Source: Datisca glomerata (lineage: Eukaryota; Streptophyta; Magnoliopsida; Cucurbitales; Datiscaceae). Taken from it: 64,000 bases of DNA. Under the pieces are notes generated by a model. It saw only the letters and a program-made list of their open reading frames with translations, had not been told where the DNA came from and ran no database searches. Positions 11,720 to 23,532 of this stretch are shown here, one piece after another. The stretch covers positions 420,117 through 484,116 of the forward strand of contig QANY01013727.1 in assembly GCA_003255025.1 (NCBI GenBank). The letters run 5' to 3'. Every line of letters begins with the position of its first letter. Position 1 is the stretch's first letter. A program made the translations under genes and the position numbers.

Positions 11720-11872
11720 TAAGCAATGCGGTGAGCTTGGACACAAAGGAACTTATAATAGGAAAAAGAGTGTAAATCTAAATTACTTTTAATTTTGCAT
11801 TACAGTTAAATTTGTAGTACACTAAATTTCTCCTAATTTCGCACGATGAATCAGGACCTACAATGGCAGAGG
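11500..11872 (+). repeat. Direct duplication, copy 1 (CACTA end plus MULE fragment)
   Basis: 373 bp found again at 13030-13402, with about a dozen differences. It spans the CACTA-like terminus and the zinc-knuckle piece, so the two were joined before the duplication. Confidence 0.85.
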
Positions 11873-12069
11873 CTTCTGAAAAATTATATGGGCCAGTGAG
11901 TTCTGAAGGCCAATCACAATTTCAAGCCCAGGTAACCTTATGTCTATATATTACACCAAAACTTATGCTGCCATGTTGTGCATCAGTGATATCTTATGCT
12001 TCCATGCTGCCGTTTTGTAGGCCGGCCATGGTGAGATCTCCTGTCAAACTCACATCCCTTAAGAAATAA
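11718..12069 (+). pseudogene. Fragment of a Mutator-like transposase C-terminus (zinc knuckle)
   Basis: Bases 11718-11773 encode CKQCGELGHKGTYN, the CCHC zinc knuckle at the end of many MULE (MuDR-type) transposases, with the last Cys replaced by Tyr. An intron-like gap (donor GTAAAT, acceptor TTACAG at about 11804) is followed by a short coding piece (about 11846-11931) that ends at AG|GTAACC. A further exon-like piece after TTTTGTAG (about 12020) carries stops. It starts exactly at the CACTA-like terminus, so the upstream transposase is lost or was interrupted there. Confidence 0.5.
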
Positions 12070-12189
12070 GACAAGAAAATCAACAAAATCTTTATTGTCA
12101 AGTGTGCTGTAGCAACATGAGCAATCAACTCAGGGATCAAGCAATGATCCTTCTTGAATTTGTGTTGCTTGTGTAATGACTTGGAACAC

Positions 12190-12500
12190 AGTTTGTTAAT
12201 GGTTGTATTTTGAATGGTTTGTGAATGGTCGGTGACAAGCATTTTAAATGCCTTTGAAAACAGTTTGTTAGTGGCTATATTTATGTAATGACTTCGAGAA
12301 CAATCTAGGATTTGGGATGACTATGTGGTAATTTTGTGAATGATTGTAGACAAGCATTTTAAATGCAAATGAATAATTTGTTGGACATGTTTATATTTTG
12401 TGGGATATGGTTAATTTGGATACCTTATAGAGAATTTGGGACATATATGTATTTTGTAGGACATGGTTAACTTGGTACCTTAATTGTAATTTGCGACAGG
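12190..12500 (+). repeat. Short imperfect tandem/direct repeats
   Basis: The motif GACAAGCATTTTAAATGC occurs at about 12234 and 12349, about 115 bp apart, with related flanks (TTTGTGAATG). A second pair with the core ACATGGTTAACTTGG or ATATGGTTAATTTGG lies at about 12407 and 12462. No coding sequence is evident. Confidence 0.5.
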
Positions 12501-12639
12501 TTTATGGGACATGCAAATAATAATAAAAACATTTTCAATTACGAACATGAATTACAAGCAATCTAATGCACTTAATAAGACAACCTACAAACTAAAACCT
12601 AATCAAAATACATATGAAATCAATCATCAACATAAAAAC

Positions 12640-12815
12640 AGAGGGTAAACTTTTTCATCTCAGATCTTAAGATTACATTTTCAACATCAAGTCTGGTCAT
12701 TCCTCTTAACAATTCAAGAATGATATTCTTTGCCCTTTCACACATCGGTGAGTCAGACCACACGATAAACTTACAAACTCCATTGTCCGGTAAAAATAGC
12801 AACAAACAAATACAT
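12640..12815 (-). pseudogene. GRF-type zinc finger fragment
   Basis: The minus strand encodes VCKFIVWSDSPMCERAKNII, matching the second half of plant GRF zinc fingers (C-x-F-x-W-x-D-x-P-M-x-E-R-A-K pattern), followed by a leucine-rich tail. The first half of the finger is frame-broken. GRF modules often travel in short plant ORFs near transposons. Probably a fragment; no start codon or partner exon is convincing. Confidence 0.45.
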
Positions 12816-12917
12816 TCCAATAAGTGAGGAAAATTGGAGCTCGATGATGAGGAATATCAGAAAATAAAAATGGAGCTTCCATGATGGTGTGAAATCTCAA
12901 AATAAAAATGGAGTTTA

Positions 12918-13030
12918 TGTTGGAATGTTGTATTGCATTATAAGATTAAATGAAAATAATACAACAATTATGTAAATAAATAGTTACGAAAACAATGCAA
13001 ATATAATAATTACGAAATGTAAATAGAGTA
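12918..13030 (-). repeat. Remnant of the 3' LTR of the copia element
   Basis: Begins TGTTGGAATGTTGTATTGC and matches the first about 110 bp of 16960-17838. It is cut at 13030 by duplication copy 2. It lies where the far end of the 3' LTR of a minus-strand element should be. Confidence 0.7.
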
Positions 13031-13402
13031 AAAACGCCAAGAAGGTTATCATAGCCTTTATAAAACGCTATGATAGGTTTATCATAGCATTTAAAAAATG
13101 CTTAGGAGGGTTTTCTATGTGTTTTCCACAGCGTTTAAAAAATGCTATCGTAGGTCCTGAATTTATAATAACGTCTGAAGACATTGCGTTTTCAAAAATG
13201 TTACGATAAAAATTTTTGACCGTTATCATAGCCTTTATTTATTATAGTGTAAGCAATGCGGTGAGCTTGGACACAAAGGAACTTATAATAGGAAAAAGAG
13301 TGTAAATCTAAATTACTTTTAATTTTGCATTACAGTTAAATTTGTAGTACACTAAATTTCTCCTAATTTTGCACGATGAATCAGAGCCTACAATAGCAGA
13401 GG
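13030..13402 (+). repeat. Direct duplication, copy 2, replacing a copia 3' end
   Basis: Copy of 11500-11872. Its left junction with the LTR remnant shares the short homology GTAAA, and its right junction (GCAGAGG) runs straight into copia RNase H sequence. Confidence 0.8.
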
Positions 13403-13409
13403 GGTAACC

Positions 13410-14760
13410 ACTGAGCCTCCTCCCCACATTTGTCCAAAGTTATAAGCTCAGATTTCATAGTGATCCTAGCTATAACAGTCTGCTTTTGAGGATTTTCATG
13501 CTACGGCAGTGCCTCCTAGTGTGAAAACATAGTTACTAATAGATTTCATATATTTCTTATCAGATATTCAATTTGCATCATTATATCTTTTTAGGACCCC
13601 TAAATATCTTGAATAGTGTAGTCCATAACTCTGAATATATCGTAAGTACCCCAGTATTATGGCTTTCTCATGTTCAGCTTTAGGATTACTCATGAATCTA
13701 CTTAGTTTACTAACTGTATAGGCTATATCGGTCTTGTACAGCTCATCAAGTACATAAGACTACCTATCACTCTAGAGTATTCTACTTGAGAGATATTACA
13801 TTTATTCTTGAAGCAAATGTACATTTGTATCCATAAGTATTTTTTATTCACCAATGTCATCTTTGCTAATTTTTCCAAGCATAGAATCTACATGATGAGA
13901 CTGACTTAAAATAAGTCCATCTGATGTTCTTTTGATTTTTAATCCCAATGTAATATCAGCAAGTCCCATGTCCTTCATATCAAATCTAGATTTTAATATG
14001 TCTTTCATAAATTTGTTCATCCAATCACTACTCACACAACGATAAACATGTCATCAACATACTAGAACACGATGACACACCACTTTTTGCATCTCTAACA
14101 TAGATACATTTATCACATTCATTGATTTTGAATCCGATTGACATCATGTGACTGTCAAATTTCTCAAGCCATTGTTTTGGTGCTTGTACAAACCATACAA
14201 AGATTTGACCAATTTATAGACTTTCTTTTCTTGCCGAGGAGCAGAAAATCCTTTTGGTTGTTCCATGTAGATTTTTGCATCTAAATCTCCATTTAGAAAT
14301 GTCGTTTTCACATCCATTTGATGTACTTTAAGATTTCGCAAAGCTGCAATTACAAGTACCATCCTAATGGAGTTTATTCTCAATACCGGAGAATATGTAT
14401 CAAAATAATCAAGATCTTCCTTCTGTCTGTAGCCTTTAATTGACCCATCAGATTTCATTTTTCATTTAAAAATTCATTTGGAACCTAAAGGTTTATAACC
14501 AGGTGGAAGATCCACTAGTCCCCAAATATGATTTTGCATAATAGAATCAATTTTACTCTTAATAGCCTCTTTCCAAAATGGACCTTCATTGAAGTTTACA
14601 GCTTCATTGAAAATTTTTTGTTCACTTTCAATTATATAGGTTAGAAAATTAGGACTAAAAGACTTTTTTGTCCTAGCTCTTTTATACCTTTTAGGTTCTA
14701 CCTCGACTTCTTCATCTTAGTCCTGATTGTCATCTTCATCAATAGTCTCAATAAATCTTT
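13410..14760 (-). pseudogene. Copia RT and RNase H remnant
   Basis: The RT opening is clear: YFDTYSPVLRINSIR, then VHQMDVKTTFLNGDL and LVKSLYGLYKHQ (14458-14144). RT continues with FDMKDMGLADITLGLKI (14035-13844). RNase H follows in broken frames (DIAYTVSKLSRFMSNP, then DANWISD, ending near GGTAVAWKSSK). It is truncated at about 13405 by the duplicated segment. The YVDD box falls in a broken stretch near 14050-14140. Confidence 0.75.
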
Positions 14761-14761
14761 T

Positions 14762-15384
14762 TTAAGAGCTTGACTCTTCCTTGGATTTGTAAGGATATAT
14801 ATGTTCAAAGAATAACGTATTCCTAGACTCCATTATCGTATTCTTGTGAATCTCAAGATTGCTAGATTCGTACATAATGAATCGATATGCACTACTGTTA
14901 TTTGCATAACCCATGAAAATGCACTCAACAATTTTTGGTCCTATCTTAACCCTTTTTTGTGTAGATGTCATCACTTTAGCGAGGCATCCCCACATTCGTA
15001 AGTAATTACATGAAGGTTTTCTACATTTTCATAACTCATATGGGGTCCTATCATCTTTCTGTTTTGGTATCTTATTCAAAAGATAGTTAGCCGTCAAAAC
15101 GGCTTCTCCCCACATGTTCTGAAGTTATCTAGAACTGATCAACAATGATTCATAATTTCTTTCAAGATACGGATTTTGCGCTCAACAACACCATTGGATT
15201 GAGGTGAATAAGGTGTTGTGATTTCATGTATAATTCCATGTTGAGCACAAATCTCAACAAACAACGATTTATACTTACCACTTCGACCCCTTCTTAGTAT
15301 CTTAATTTTCTTATTCAGGTTATTCTCAACTTCATTTTTATAGAGAATGAATTTCTCTATAGCTTCATCATTGCTCTTTAGCAA
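14762..15384 (-). pseudogene. Copia integrase remnant
   Basis: The frame 15384-15139 shows FVEICAQHGIIHEITTPYSP followed by QSNGVVERK, the last catalytic part of a copia integrase (Gln-x-Asn-Gly-x-x-Glu). The catalytic-core D region is altered by the neighbouring frame breaks. The frame 14995-14762 shows the downstream GCLAKVM...KIVECIFMGYANNS region usual after the core. Broken by stops. Confidence 0.75.
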
Positions 15385-15859
15385 ATATACAGAACATTAT
15401 TTTGTGCTATCATCAACAAAAGTAATAAAATACTTATTACCATCTCTTGTTTGTACAAATTTTAAATCACATATATCACTGTGATTTAAATCAAGTGGTT
15501 CGGTGTTTCTTTTAACACTTTAGAATAATGACCTCATTAATTTTACCTCGACACAAGTTTCATATTTGTGATTTAAATCAATATGAAATATTGGTACATG
15601 ATCCAAGTTAATTAATTTATGCAAAGTATCATAATTAACATGACATGGTCTATCATGTCATAAATTGGAAGACTCAAGCAAGTAAGCAGAAAAACTAGCT
15701 TTATTAATATCGGATTTGACGAAAGTCATTTTATTGAGTTAAACATTCCATCACTCATATAACCTTTACCAACATAAATTATGCTCTTAACAATTTTTTT
15801 TACTTAAATACCATACGAAATTCATGATTATTCAACAGTGAACTAGACACAAGGTTCTT

Positions 15860-16620
15860 TCAGGTTTCATGTACATACATGACATTGTTCAGAGTCAAAT
15901 TCTTCCTAAAAGTCATCTTCAACACTACTTTTCCCTGGCCTTTGATCTTAGAGGTGGTCCAGTTCCCCATGAACAACTTCTCTCCATGCTCGATAGCTTC
16001 GAAGGTAGAGAACATCCCACGATCAGAACACACATGACGGGTAACTCCAATGTCAATCCACCATTCCTTTGGATTTGATCCAACCATGTTGACCTCAGAG
16101 ACCACTACTAAGAAGTTGATATTAGAAGCGTCTCGAGCAATGTTCTCAATCACATTAACGCCATTGTTTCTTTTAGGCAATCTACACTCAGAAGATTTGT
16201 GACCCAGCTATTCACAATTCTACCACTTGCCTTGGAACTTTGGTTTCTTAAAAACCTTTCATTTAGGTCCCAGCTTGTTTGGACCTCTTCATTTGTTGTT
16301 AGTATTCTTGACTTTGAAACCTTGACTATATTCCACAATGTTAATCTTTGCTACAACAACATGGTTTGGCCTTCGTCCTTCGGATAGCCTATTATTTTCT
16401 TCGATTCGATGTCGAATAATAAGATCTTCGATGCTCATTTCATTCGTTTGTGCTTGAGATAATTAGTGAAATTCTTCCATGCAGGAGGCAATCTCTCAAT
16501 AATACAAGCCACTTGATCCACTCAACATCATTCCCTAACAGTAAGGTTCTACCCTTGGTTTTCAGTAGCATGGTTCACTACAACATTGATATTGGTTCCA
16601 GTTGTCATATTTTCTTATCT
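15860..16620 (-). pseudogene. Copia gag and protease remnant
   Basis: The protease motif reads WWIDIGVTRHVC where copia proteases have D-S-G-A-T, so the active-site triad is damaged. Upstream, broken frames give gag features: VDQVACIIERLPPAWKNF and a KHKRMK stretch, then a damaged zinc knuckle near 16190. Confidence 0.75.
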
Positions 16621-16959
16621 GAAATATAAACCACAAGTGTGTCAACACTTTAAAAATTATGTTATTTTCTCGAAGACGAAAACATGCTAATTTTCAAAAT
16701 ATTTTCCAGAACAAACCAAATAGCACTTTCACATATATCTATCCAGGACCAGCCCTCTCAACAGTATATAGTTCCCAGGTAATTGGACGGACAGTCCTAT
16801 TTAATTCTAATTTCCTAGAAAAAAACTTCTCTGTATAGTTACTTCCAGTGTCGAAACTTTGGAGAATATTAAAAAATAAAAAATTTTAGGTTGAAAACCA
16901 AAATTTTCAAAATTAATCATATAACGCAATAACTTGTATAAAAATAATTGTTTTAAGAT

Positions 16960-17838
16960 TGTTGGAAATTGTGTATTGCATTATAAGATTAAATGGAAAT
17001 AACAATAAATACAACAATTGTGTAAATATTTTATTTACAATAGCTAAATAATATAATTATGAATAACAATGCAAACATAATTATTACATAATGTAAAAAG
17101 AGTAAACACCAACGTTAAATAAACCGGACAAAGTAACAGTATAAGGAGAAATCAAATCGAGTCTTGTTTGCACAGTTTCCTTAAAATAGTAACGCCACCT
17201 CAATTGTGGTACTAAGGTTGACAACGACGTCTGTTCACCACATTGATCGAATTGACTTGTCAGAATTCTACCACTAAGGTAACGACGCAAAGTAAGACTT
17301 CGACCGGAAAACCAAATCGTTGACAGAATAAAAAATAAACCAAATCGAATCGAACCAGAACGAACCGAAAACCGAACCAAGAAAACTTGAAGAAATTTCA
17401 TAAAAAAAACTTGGATACCAAGAATTGAGAGAAAAATTATAGAGCTATAATGATTCTTTGATGTGTAAAATGAGGAGGTGAAACCCTTCTTGTATTTACT
17501 CATGTTTATATTACTCATGGGGGAGGGGTATCATAAAGGCTATTTAGCCCATTAAAATGTCATTTGATCCAAATAAAGTCCAAAAACATGTTTCCTCTTA
17601 ATTTACAAAATAAAAAACATTTTGGGACTTAAACTACAAAGACTATTCCATATTCTATGACCTTTAGACTTTTTATGATAATGAAAAATAAATCCGAAGC
17701 AAAAGATAACGCATTGTCCCATATAGAGGCAGCCCATATAGAGAGAGCCTCTAAGCGCATCAAGTAAGTATCTTGATACAAGCATCTATATACATACAAC
17801 TCCAACCTTTTCTCCATTTTTAATGTGAGATTTCTACA
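16960..17838 (-). repeat. Probable 5' LTR of the copia element
   Basis: Begins TGTTGGAAATTG. The first about 110 bp match the remnant at 12918-13030. The outer end is placed at TTTCTACA (17838), because the minus strand there reads TGTAGAAATCTCACATT, a common copia LTR opening. That end is inferred. Noncoding. Confidence 0.5.
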
Positions 17839-19853
17839 ATTTCTACCTATTTTCCATTCTCATTTAACTCACTTTGAAATATAATTTCACATTCACCCAA
17901 AGGCAATTTTGACAAATTAATAGTTGATTCTGATGTATTCCCGGAAGAAAACTCAAAAATGTGAAGACCTTACACTTCTACGTAGTGGGTCCCACCTAAA
18001 AATTTGTCGAAAATTAGTTTCCAAATATTATGTCTAAAATACTCATTTTTCAAGGGCTTCAACCACGAAAAAATCTCAGAAAAAATTTGCTCTTCCATTC
18101 TCAAGAAATTGTGAACAAAAAATTGGGCTCCACTCTCGAGTTTTGAAGAAAATGGAGCTTCTTTTTCCTGAGTATAAATCTGTCCAAGAAGTCTTCAGCT
18201 CTGAAAGTTTTCATGGCTTCCTCAATTCTGTTTGTCCCGTCTTCAACCTGAGAATACCCTAAATTTTGGTTCGAATGGTGTTTTTAGTAGCAGTCTTTTC
18301 AAGCCAAAGGATGGTGAGAGGAAGGCTTGGAGTGAAGGATGCGCCCATGAGATATAAAATTCCTAAATGCCCATTAAGGAGACCCGTTTTCGGCACGGGA
18401 TGCCACTTTCGTTTGTTGAGATCACTTTCATTTGTTGAGATCACTTCGTCTATTTTTTTAAACAAAAAACGATAACCCGCAATATTTTTTGAACAGAAAA
18501 CGATAAGCGGCAACGCTTAAAGGAAATTCAACGTCAAGACATGAGTGCAACAAATTGAAAGTGAGGGAAATTTTGATATAAAAGCTAGATGTCATGAACA
18601 TATTGACTTGAGAGTATAAACAAAACGTCTAGCCTAACTCAAACCAAACTAACAATTTACAGTTTGGTTTGATTTGGTCTATAAATATATCTAGTTTAGT
18701 TTCAATTACTCGGTCACAAGACCGACTAGATTGCTTTAAATAAAAAATTCGAACAAACCAAACAAACCGTCCACTAAACAACCTTTCAAGAAACCACATA
18801 ATCCAATGTTAACCGCAGCCGCAGGAGAAGAAGTTTGGTTTAAGTTAAAATCCACATTCCCAACGTTGAACCAAAACCAGAACAATCATTACTAATGATT
18901 CCTAAAGAATTAGGAAGTTAGCATTCACCGGAAATAATTCTAAATAGATTTCAATTTTTGTGCACACTTGGGCACCCAATATATAGAAGTTACATGGATC
19001 AAAAGATTCATTACCTCTTATTCAAAATTGTAATTTTCCCTGAGAGCCGTTTGATTTGTGAAATTTTAAAACTTAAATGATTATTGGTTAGAATTAAATT
19101 GATGATTAAACATAATTAATCATGTTTGATTATGTATTATAATTTTTAAAATAATAAGAACGGAAATTTTTGTTTAACTCCCAAACAGAACTTTTTAACA
19201 CATTTTTACTGAACTAAAAAACTAGTTAAACTCTCTTGAATTTCAAAATACATTAATTGATTTATTGAATTTTAGAATACATTAATTGAACATTGAATTT
19301 CAGAATACATGAACACATTAGTATCGTGAACATAATTATTAAACTTTGAGCATATTGTTGAATCCTAAAAATTGAACCCGTGAACACAATTATTGAACTC
19401 TTAACATATTATTGAACCCTAAACATTAATGTTGAAAAAACATCTCACATTGTAAAATTTCCCAAATAATAGATGACAAATTAAGACATCATAAAATTGT
19501 CCTCGATGACAAATTAAGATTGTTACGCTGCTTAGTTTAGGTATAATTTTGTGACAAATCTCTATAAAATACTTTGAATGTATTCAATTAGTTCATCAAG
19601 ATATATTGTCAGGCTTGGGCAATTTAAAAATTAGATAAATAAATGTGATAATTTAATTACCACATTGTTATACTCTAATAAATTAATAAATAAACTCTAC
19701 TAAACCGCTTCTGATTCTTAATCAATACTTGAAAATTACATAAAAGAAAATAATCAATTTATTTTTATCCTTATGATACATAATAAGTTCTGTCAAACTC
19801 ATCGTTGCTTACAAAGGATATAGATTTTAAAAAGCCAACCTTTTGTTCCTCCC
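17839..19853. other. Intergenic; no gene seen
   Basis: AT-rich. A small direct repeat (TTGTTGAGATCACTT twice) lies at about 18413-18450. About 18.6-18.8 kb has degenerate AACCAAAC/TTTGGTTTG-rich sequence. No coding region is supported. Confidence 0.5.
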
Positions 19854-20504
19854 TCAAGCCATGTACTCTTCAAGCACCACAGGGCACTTCTCATCACCTG
19901 AACCACCGGCATGCTTGTCATGGGAGAACCTCACGACCACCACCGGACACACACAGTGGTGGACACAGTAATCACTGACGCTCCCCAACTGCGCTTTCGT
20001 CCTCCGCCTTGCCGCCCCAAATCCTCGGCTCCCCATTATAACAGCATTCAACCCCAACCTCTCCACCTCCAAACAAAGCCTCTCCTTCATATCATGGTCT
20101 TTCACTATATGGGTTTTAAACGGGATTTGAGCCTCCACTAAGGGTTGGGCCAATTCTTGGGCTTTGTTGGTCGTGAAGGCATCGAACTCACTTTCCAGCT
20201 TTTGTTTTATCTCTTCGCCGCCGTGTACGGCGAGGTCAGTGGCTCCCCAGTCAGCACCGTATAAGACACTAGTTGGGCGCACGTGTATGAGGATTACTTC
20301 GTCTCCAGGGCGTAGGTAATTGTGGACCGCCCATTTGACGGCGAAGGCACTCTCGTCGCTTAAATCGACGGCTATTCCTACTTTGCGCCCGGAGGAGGGG
20401 CTGCCAGTGGAGGGTAGAGGGAATCTTGGAGATGTGGGTTGGATGATTATTGCTTTCGCCGGACGGTCAGACTCCGGTGCGGTTTGTTTTATGGGAGAAG
20501 TCAT
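19854..20504 (-). CDS. Universal stress protein, PHOS32/PHOS34-like
   Basis: An intact 216-residue single-exon frame. Residues 1-40 are a Ser/Pro-rich tail with a TSPR site (about 24-27), like the MAP-kinase-phosphorylated Ser of Arabidopsis PHOS32. Residues 41-195 form one Usp domain: VGIAVDLSDESAFAVKWAV start, ILIHV strand and VKDHDMKERLCLE. The nucleotide-binding loop GSRGFG...LGSVSDYC (158-180) has the short insertion between glycines that this plant subfamily shows, then VCPVVVVRF. Family members bind ATP/AMP-type nucleotides and are soluble; PHOS32/34 are phosphorylated on elicitor treatment. The start is the first in-frame ATG, directly upstream of the conserved tail. No partner gene is nearby. 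Confidence in the family is high; the exact orthologue is not resolved. Confidence 0.93.
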   Translation of the reverse strand: MTSPIKQTAPESDRPAKAIIIQPTSPRFPLPSTGSPSSGRKVGIAVDLSDESAFAVKWAVHNYLRPGDEVILIHVRPTSVLYGADWGATDLAVHGGEEIKQKLESEFDAFTTNKAQELAQPLVEAQIPFKTHIVKDHDMKERLCLEVERLGLNAVIMGSRGFGAARRRTKAQLGSVSDYCVHHCVCPVVVVRFSHDKHAGGSGDEKCPVVLEEYMA

Positions 20505-22020
20505 GGTTATTGGGTTTTGGATTTATTGGGTTTTGGGTTAAAATAGATTGGTTTAATGAAGCTACGTATTGACACTTCAGAGGGAGAGGTGTCAAATGTT
20601 GGAACTTGGGAGCTGCTGACTGCTTGTCAAAAACTCAGATTTATTTACTCGTTTTGTGTAATCCTGATTTTTTTCCTTTTCTAAATTATCTTCCTCTTCG
20701 TTTTTTACTTTTGTTGGATTCTCTTATCTAGTTTTGTTTTTTGGTTTTTTTAGATTTTATAATTTTTACCAATTTTTTTAATTGTTTAAGATAAATAAAT
20801 TCATGTAATTTTGTGAACTAGTCATATTGACAGTTGAGTTGGCTCAATAAAACATTATTGTGTTATATAATTTTTTATTTAATTATTAATTAAAATTATG
20901 GTGAGTTTTATTAAAAATATTTCATTAGATTGAATCCATCATAACTTAAATTAAATATAAAAAATTAATACATAATATTTTTATTGAGTCAACTCAGTAT
21001 GAAGAGAAAAGTATGATCTTTTTGTTAATTTCAGAACAGTATTACCTTTTTGAAATCTTAGGAATTATGAAAAAAATAGGAAATATAGAATTATACGTAT
21101 GAAATGCGTAGAATTCGTTGAACTAATTATATGTCTTGTAAAAAATCCGCCAAAAAGGAGCGTTTGATGGAAGTGAGGTAGCATGTAGTATTTTTATAGC
21201 AAAATCTCAGCTTCCTTCTTTATCTCTTCTCAAAGCTAAAAACTTGCTTTTAACATTCCTATTTTGTTTAAATGCTTTTAGCATTGGAATTCGGGTTTTC
21301 CTATAATAGCTAAGAAAATAATTTGCATTGAAACTCCATCAATCCACCATTCTTCTTCTCTTTTACGATTTTTCATTTTATTAACTAATCATTTTATTAT
21401 CAGTCATTTATTTATTTTAAAATATCATATTATTTTAGTTTTTTAATTACTTTAATTTAATTGATAAATAATTTTAGTATAAAAAGAATGAGAACCATGC
21501 ATATTATTAATTTAGAATATATTAATGAACATTTTTCATATTAATTTTAAATTGAGTAAAATATTATAAAATGTTAATATTTATTTAATTATATATTTGT
21601 TTACAACAATAATTTATTAACTCTATGTGTTTACACATTCTAGATTAATGCTTGAGATATTTATGATCTTTTATTTTTATATTCGTAATATACGGTTAAA
21701 TTGACATATATTTGTAAATTAAATAGCCGAATTTTTAATGTCGTATTTTTTAAATAAAAATATATAATACCCGTTTAATTCTCGTATATGACTTTTTACA
21801 TACTATGAATTATTGACTGAATTTTTATTGAATGTTTGACCGTTTAATTCTTGAATTATACTTACCGAATAATATTTTATATTTTTACCGTACCAATATT
21901 AACTAACTATATTCATACACTCTCTTATTAGGTTGGGATATCCTTATCAAATGAACTTTTCATATTGACATATATTCTGCTAGCAATCGCGGCCTTTATT
22001 GGATAATACTCCATAGTGAT
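20505..22020. other. USP upstream region and AT-rich intergenic DNA
   Basis: The first few hundred bases are the promoter side of the minus-strand USP gene; no TATA box or known cis-element is convincing. The rest is AT-rich, with one foldback element (20832-20997). No coding region is supported. Confidence 0.5.
20832..20997. mobile_element. Small foldback/MITE-like element
   Basis: About 165 bp with inverted ends. The left end reads GTTGAGTTGGCTCAATAAAA and the right end is the complement of CTGAGTTGACTCAATAAAA. The interior is AT-rich and noncoding. No clear target duplication, so the superfamily is unassigned. Confidence 0.5.
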
Positions 22021-22395
22021 TAGGGATGTTCACAGTTCGGTCAGCTTTTTTGACGAAAAGATGAATCGAACTGAAATTTTGGTTCGGCAATAAAATCTAA
22101 ACAAACTGAATTGTTCATGTCAGAAGAATCAAACAGAACAGTGAGTTTCGGTTCGGTTCTTGGGTTCGTATTAATAAAAAAATTAACATATTTATAAATA
22201 ATATTATTGAAAAAAATAATATAAAATTTTAAAAAATAAAAAATAATAATATGAATTTAATGTTTCGGCCTGATTCTGTTTGAAAACCACTAAAATTTCA
22301 AACAAAATCAAAAATTCGGTTCTCTCATTTTCACAATCCGAACACATATAAAGACCTGACCAAACCGATCATTTTTTGTTCTATTTGTTGCCCTA
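22021..22395 (-). mobile_element. hAT MITE with AACCGAA-rich ends (family copy 1)
   Basis: Begins TAGGGATGTTCAC (hAT-type end) and ends CCCTA. Read on the minus strand it aligns with 53303-53708, sharing GAGAGAACCGA and CGAAACATTAAATT followed by an AT-rich core. No 8-bp target duplication was recognised for this copy. Confidence 0.55.
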
Positions 22396-22403
22396 TTATC
22401 AGA

Positions 22404-23532
22404 TGTCGCAACGTGCATTGACGCGGAGCGGCGATTGAAAAATCATTTTGAAAAAGAAATTCGAAGTCGCCACCAATCATTTTAGAATGTGATTGGTCAC
22501 CCAATTTTAAAACAAAAGTTTTGGTTTACGAAAATTCAAAGTTAGTTTGGGAGTCATTTGAGTGTGGGGAAGGTATTAACACCCCACAACACACATTGTT
22601 AAAACGGTTACCAAATTTAATCAAATGCTATCTAAATTATGTTTTAAAAAATAATGTTGAAGAAATTCATTTTTGAATGTCTCATTTGATACATTTTGTA
22701 TCATAAAAATGAACAAAATAGATGACCTTTAATGGCTGGTACAAAGACCATGGAAAAATATTTTTTTAGTTGTTTTTAATTTTTTAAAAATCAAAGCATT
22801 ATTGGAGTTATTCTCAGTATTCCAAAAATACCTTCTCACCTCATTAGTTTCAGAAATTCGGTATCCCAAAAATCTTAAAGTCCGTCATCGGGTTTTTAGT
22901 GTAAGATTAAATTGATAATGATAAGATGATTTAAATTTACATGCTATTATTGTAAACCATGCATACACATTGTTATAATTATAAGGGAAATGAACATGAA
23001 TCGCATTTTAAATATGATAATATAAGAGTGCTACAAAAATAAAGATGTAAACAAAGTTATACTAATAGCTATGAAGAAGAGAGAAATATCAACTACATGA
23101 GTATGAAGAAGAGAGATAATGAATAATAATGAACAAGATATATTATAAGCTAAAATGTAAGAAATTTGAACTAGCTTAATAAAAAAAATAGGAGAGGATG
23201 AAAATGAATAGAAATGAAAACTATATTTCTTTTTTTAAAGTCTCATATTTTCTCAAGGCTTCTCTTTCTCTCTCTCAAATCCATTCTCTTTCTCACTCTT
23301 CAATCTCCCTTTTCAAGTGAAGACTTCCCCTCTATTTATAGGCAAACTTAGGGCTTCACTTTTTATTTTTAGTCTTTTTGTTCCCTTTTTATTTTTTAGT
23401 CCTTGGACAATTCTTCTTAGTTTAGGCATTAAGCTATTTTTCAAATCATACACATAGTCTTATACTAGTATATGGGCCAAAAATAAATTTATATTTTTAA
23501 AGTATTGCATAAGACAAAATACGGTATCTACA
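22404..23532 (+). mobile_element. Solo LTR with perfect 5-bp target duplication
   Basis: 1129 bp from TGTCGCAACG to ATCTACA, flanked on both sides by TCAGA (22399-22403 and 23533-23537). Internal features of this common plant LTR type are seen: GAAGTCGCCACCAATCA, GGTTTACGAAAATTC and GGGGAAGGTATTAACACC near the start, and a TATA-like CTATTTATAGG at about 23332. There is no internal domain or second LTR, so it is a solo LTR left by LTR-LTR recombination. The matching target copies show it was a real insertion. Confidence 0.88.

Larger units (their letters stand above)
12918..17838 (-). mobile_element. Ty1/copia retrotransposon, decayed
   Basis: Minus-strand order: probable 5' LTR (16960-17838), gag (about 16620-16150), protease (16180-15860), integrase (15384-14760), RT (14458-13844) and RNase H (to about 13410). 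Then comes foreign sequence (13402-13030) and a short 3' LTR remnant (13030-12918). The PPT and most of the 3' LTR are gone. Frameshifts and stops occur in every domain. A target duplication could not be found because the outer 5' LTR end is only inferred. Confidence 0.8.

Noticed and set aside
17084..17518. 144-codon minus-strand ORF
   Set aside because: Lies inside the inferred copia 5' LTR, which is noncoding, and shows no domain.
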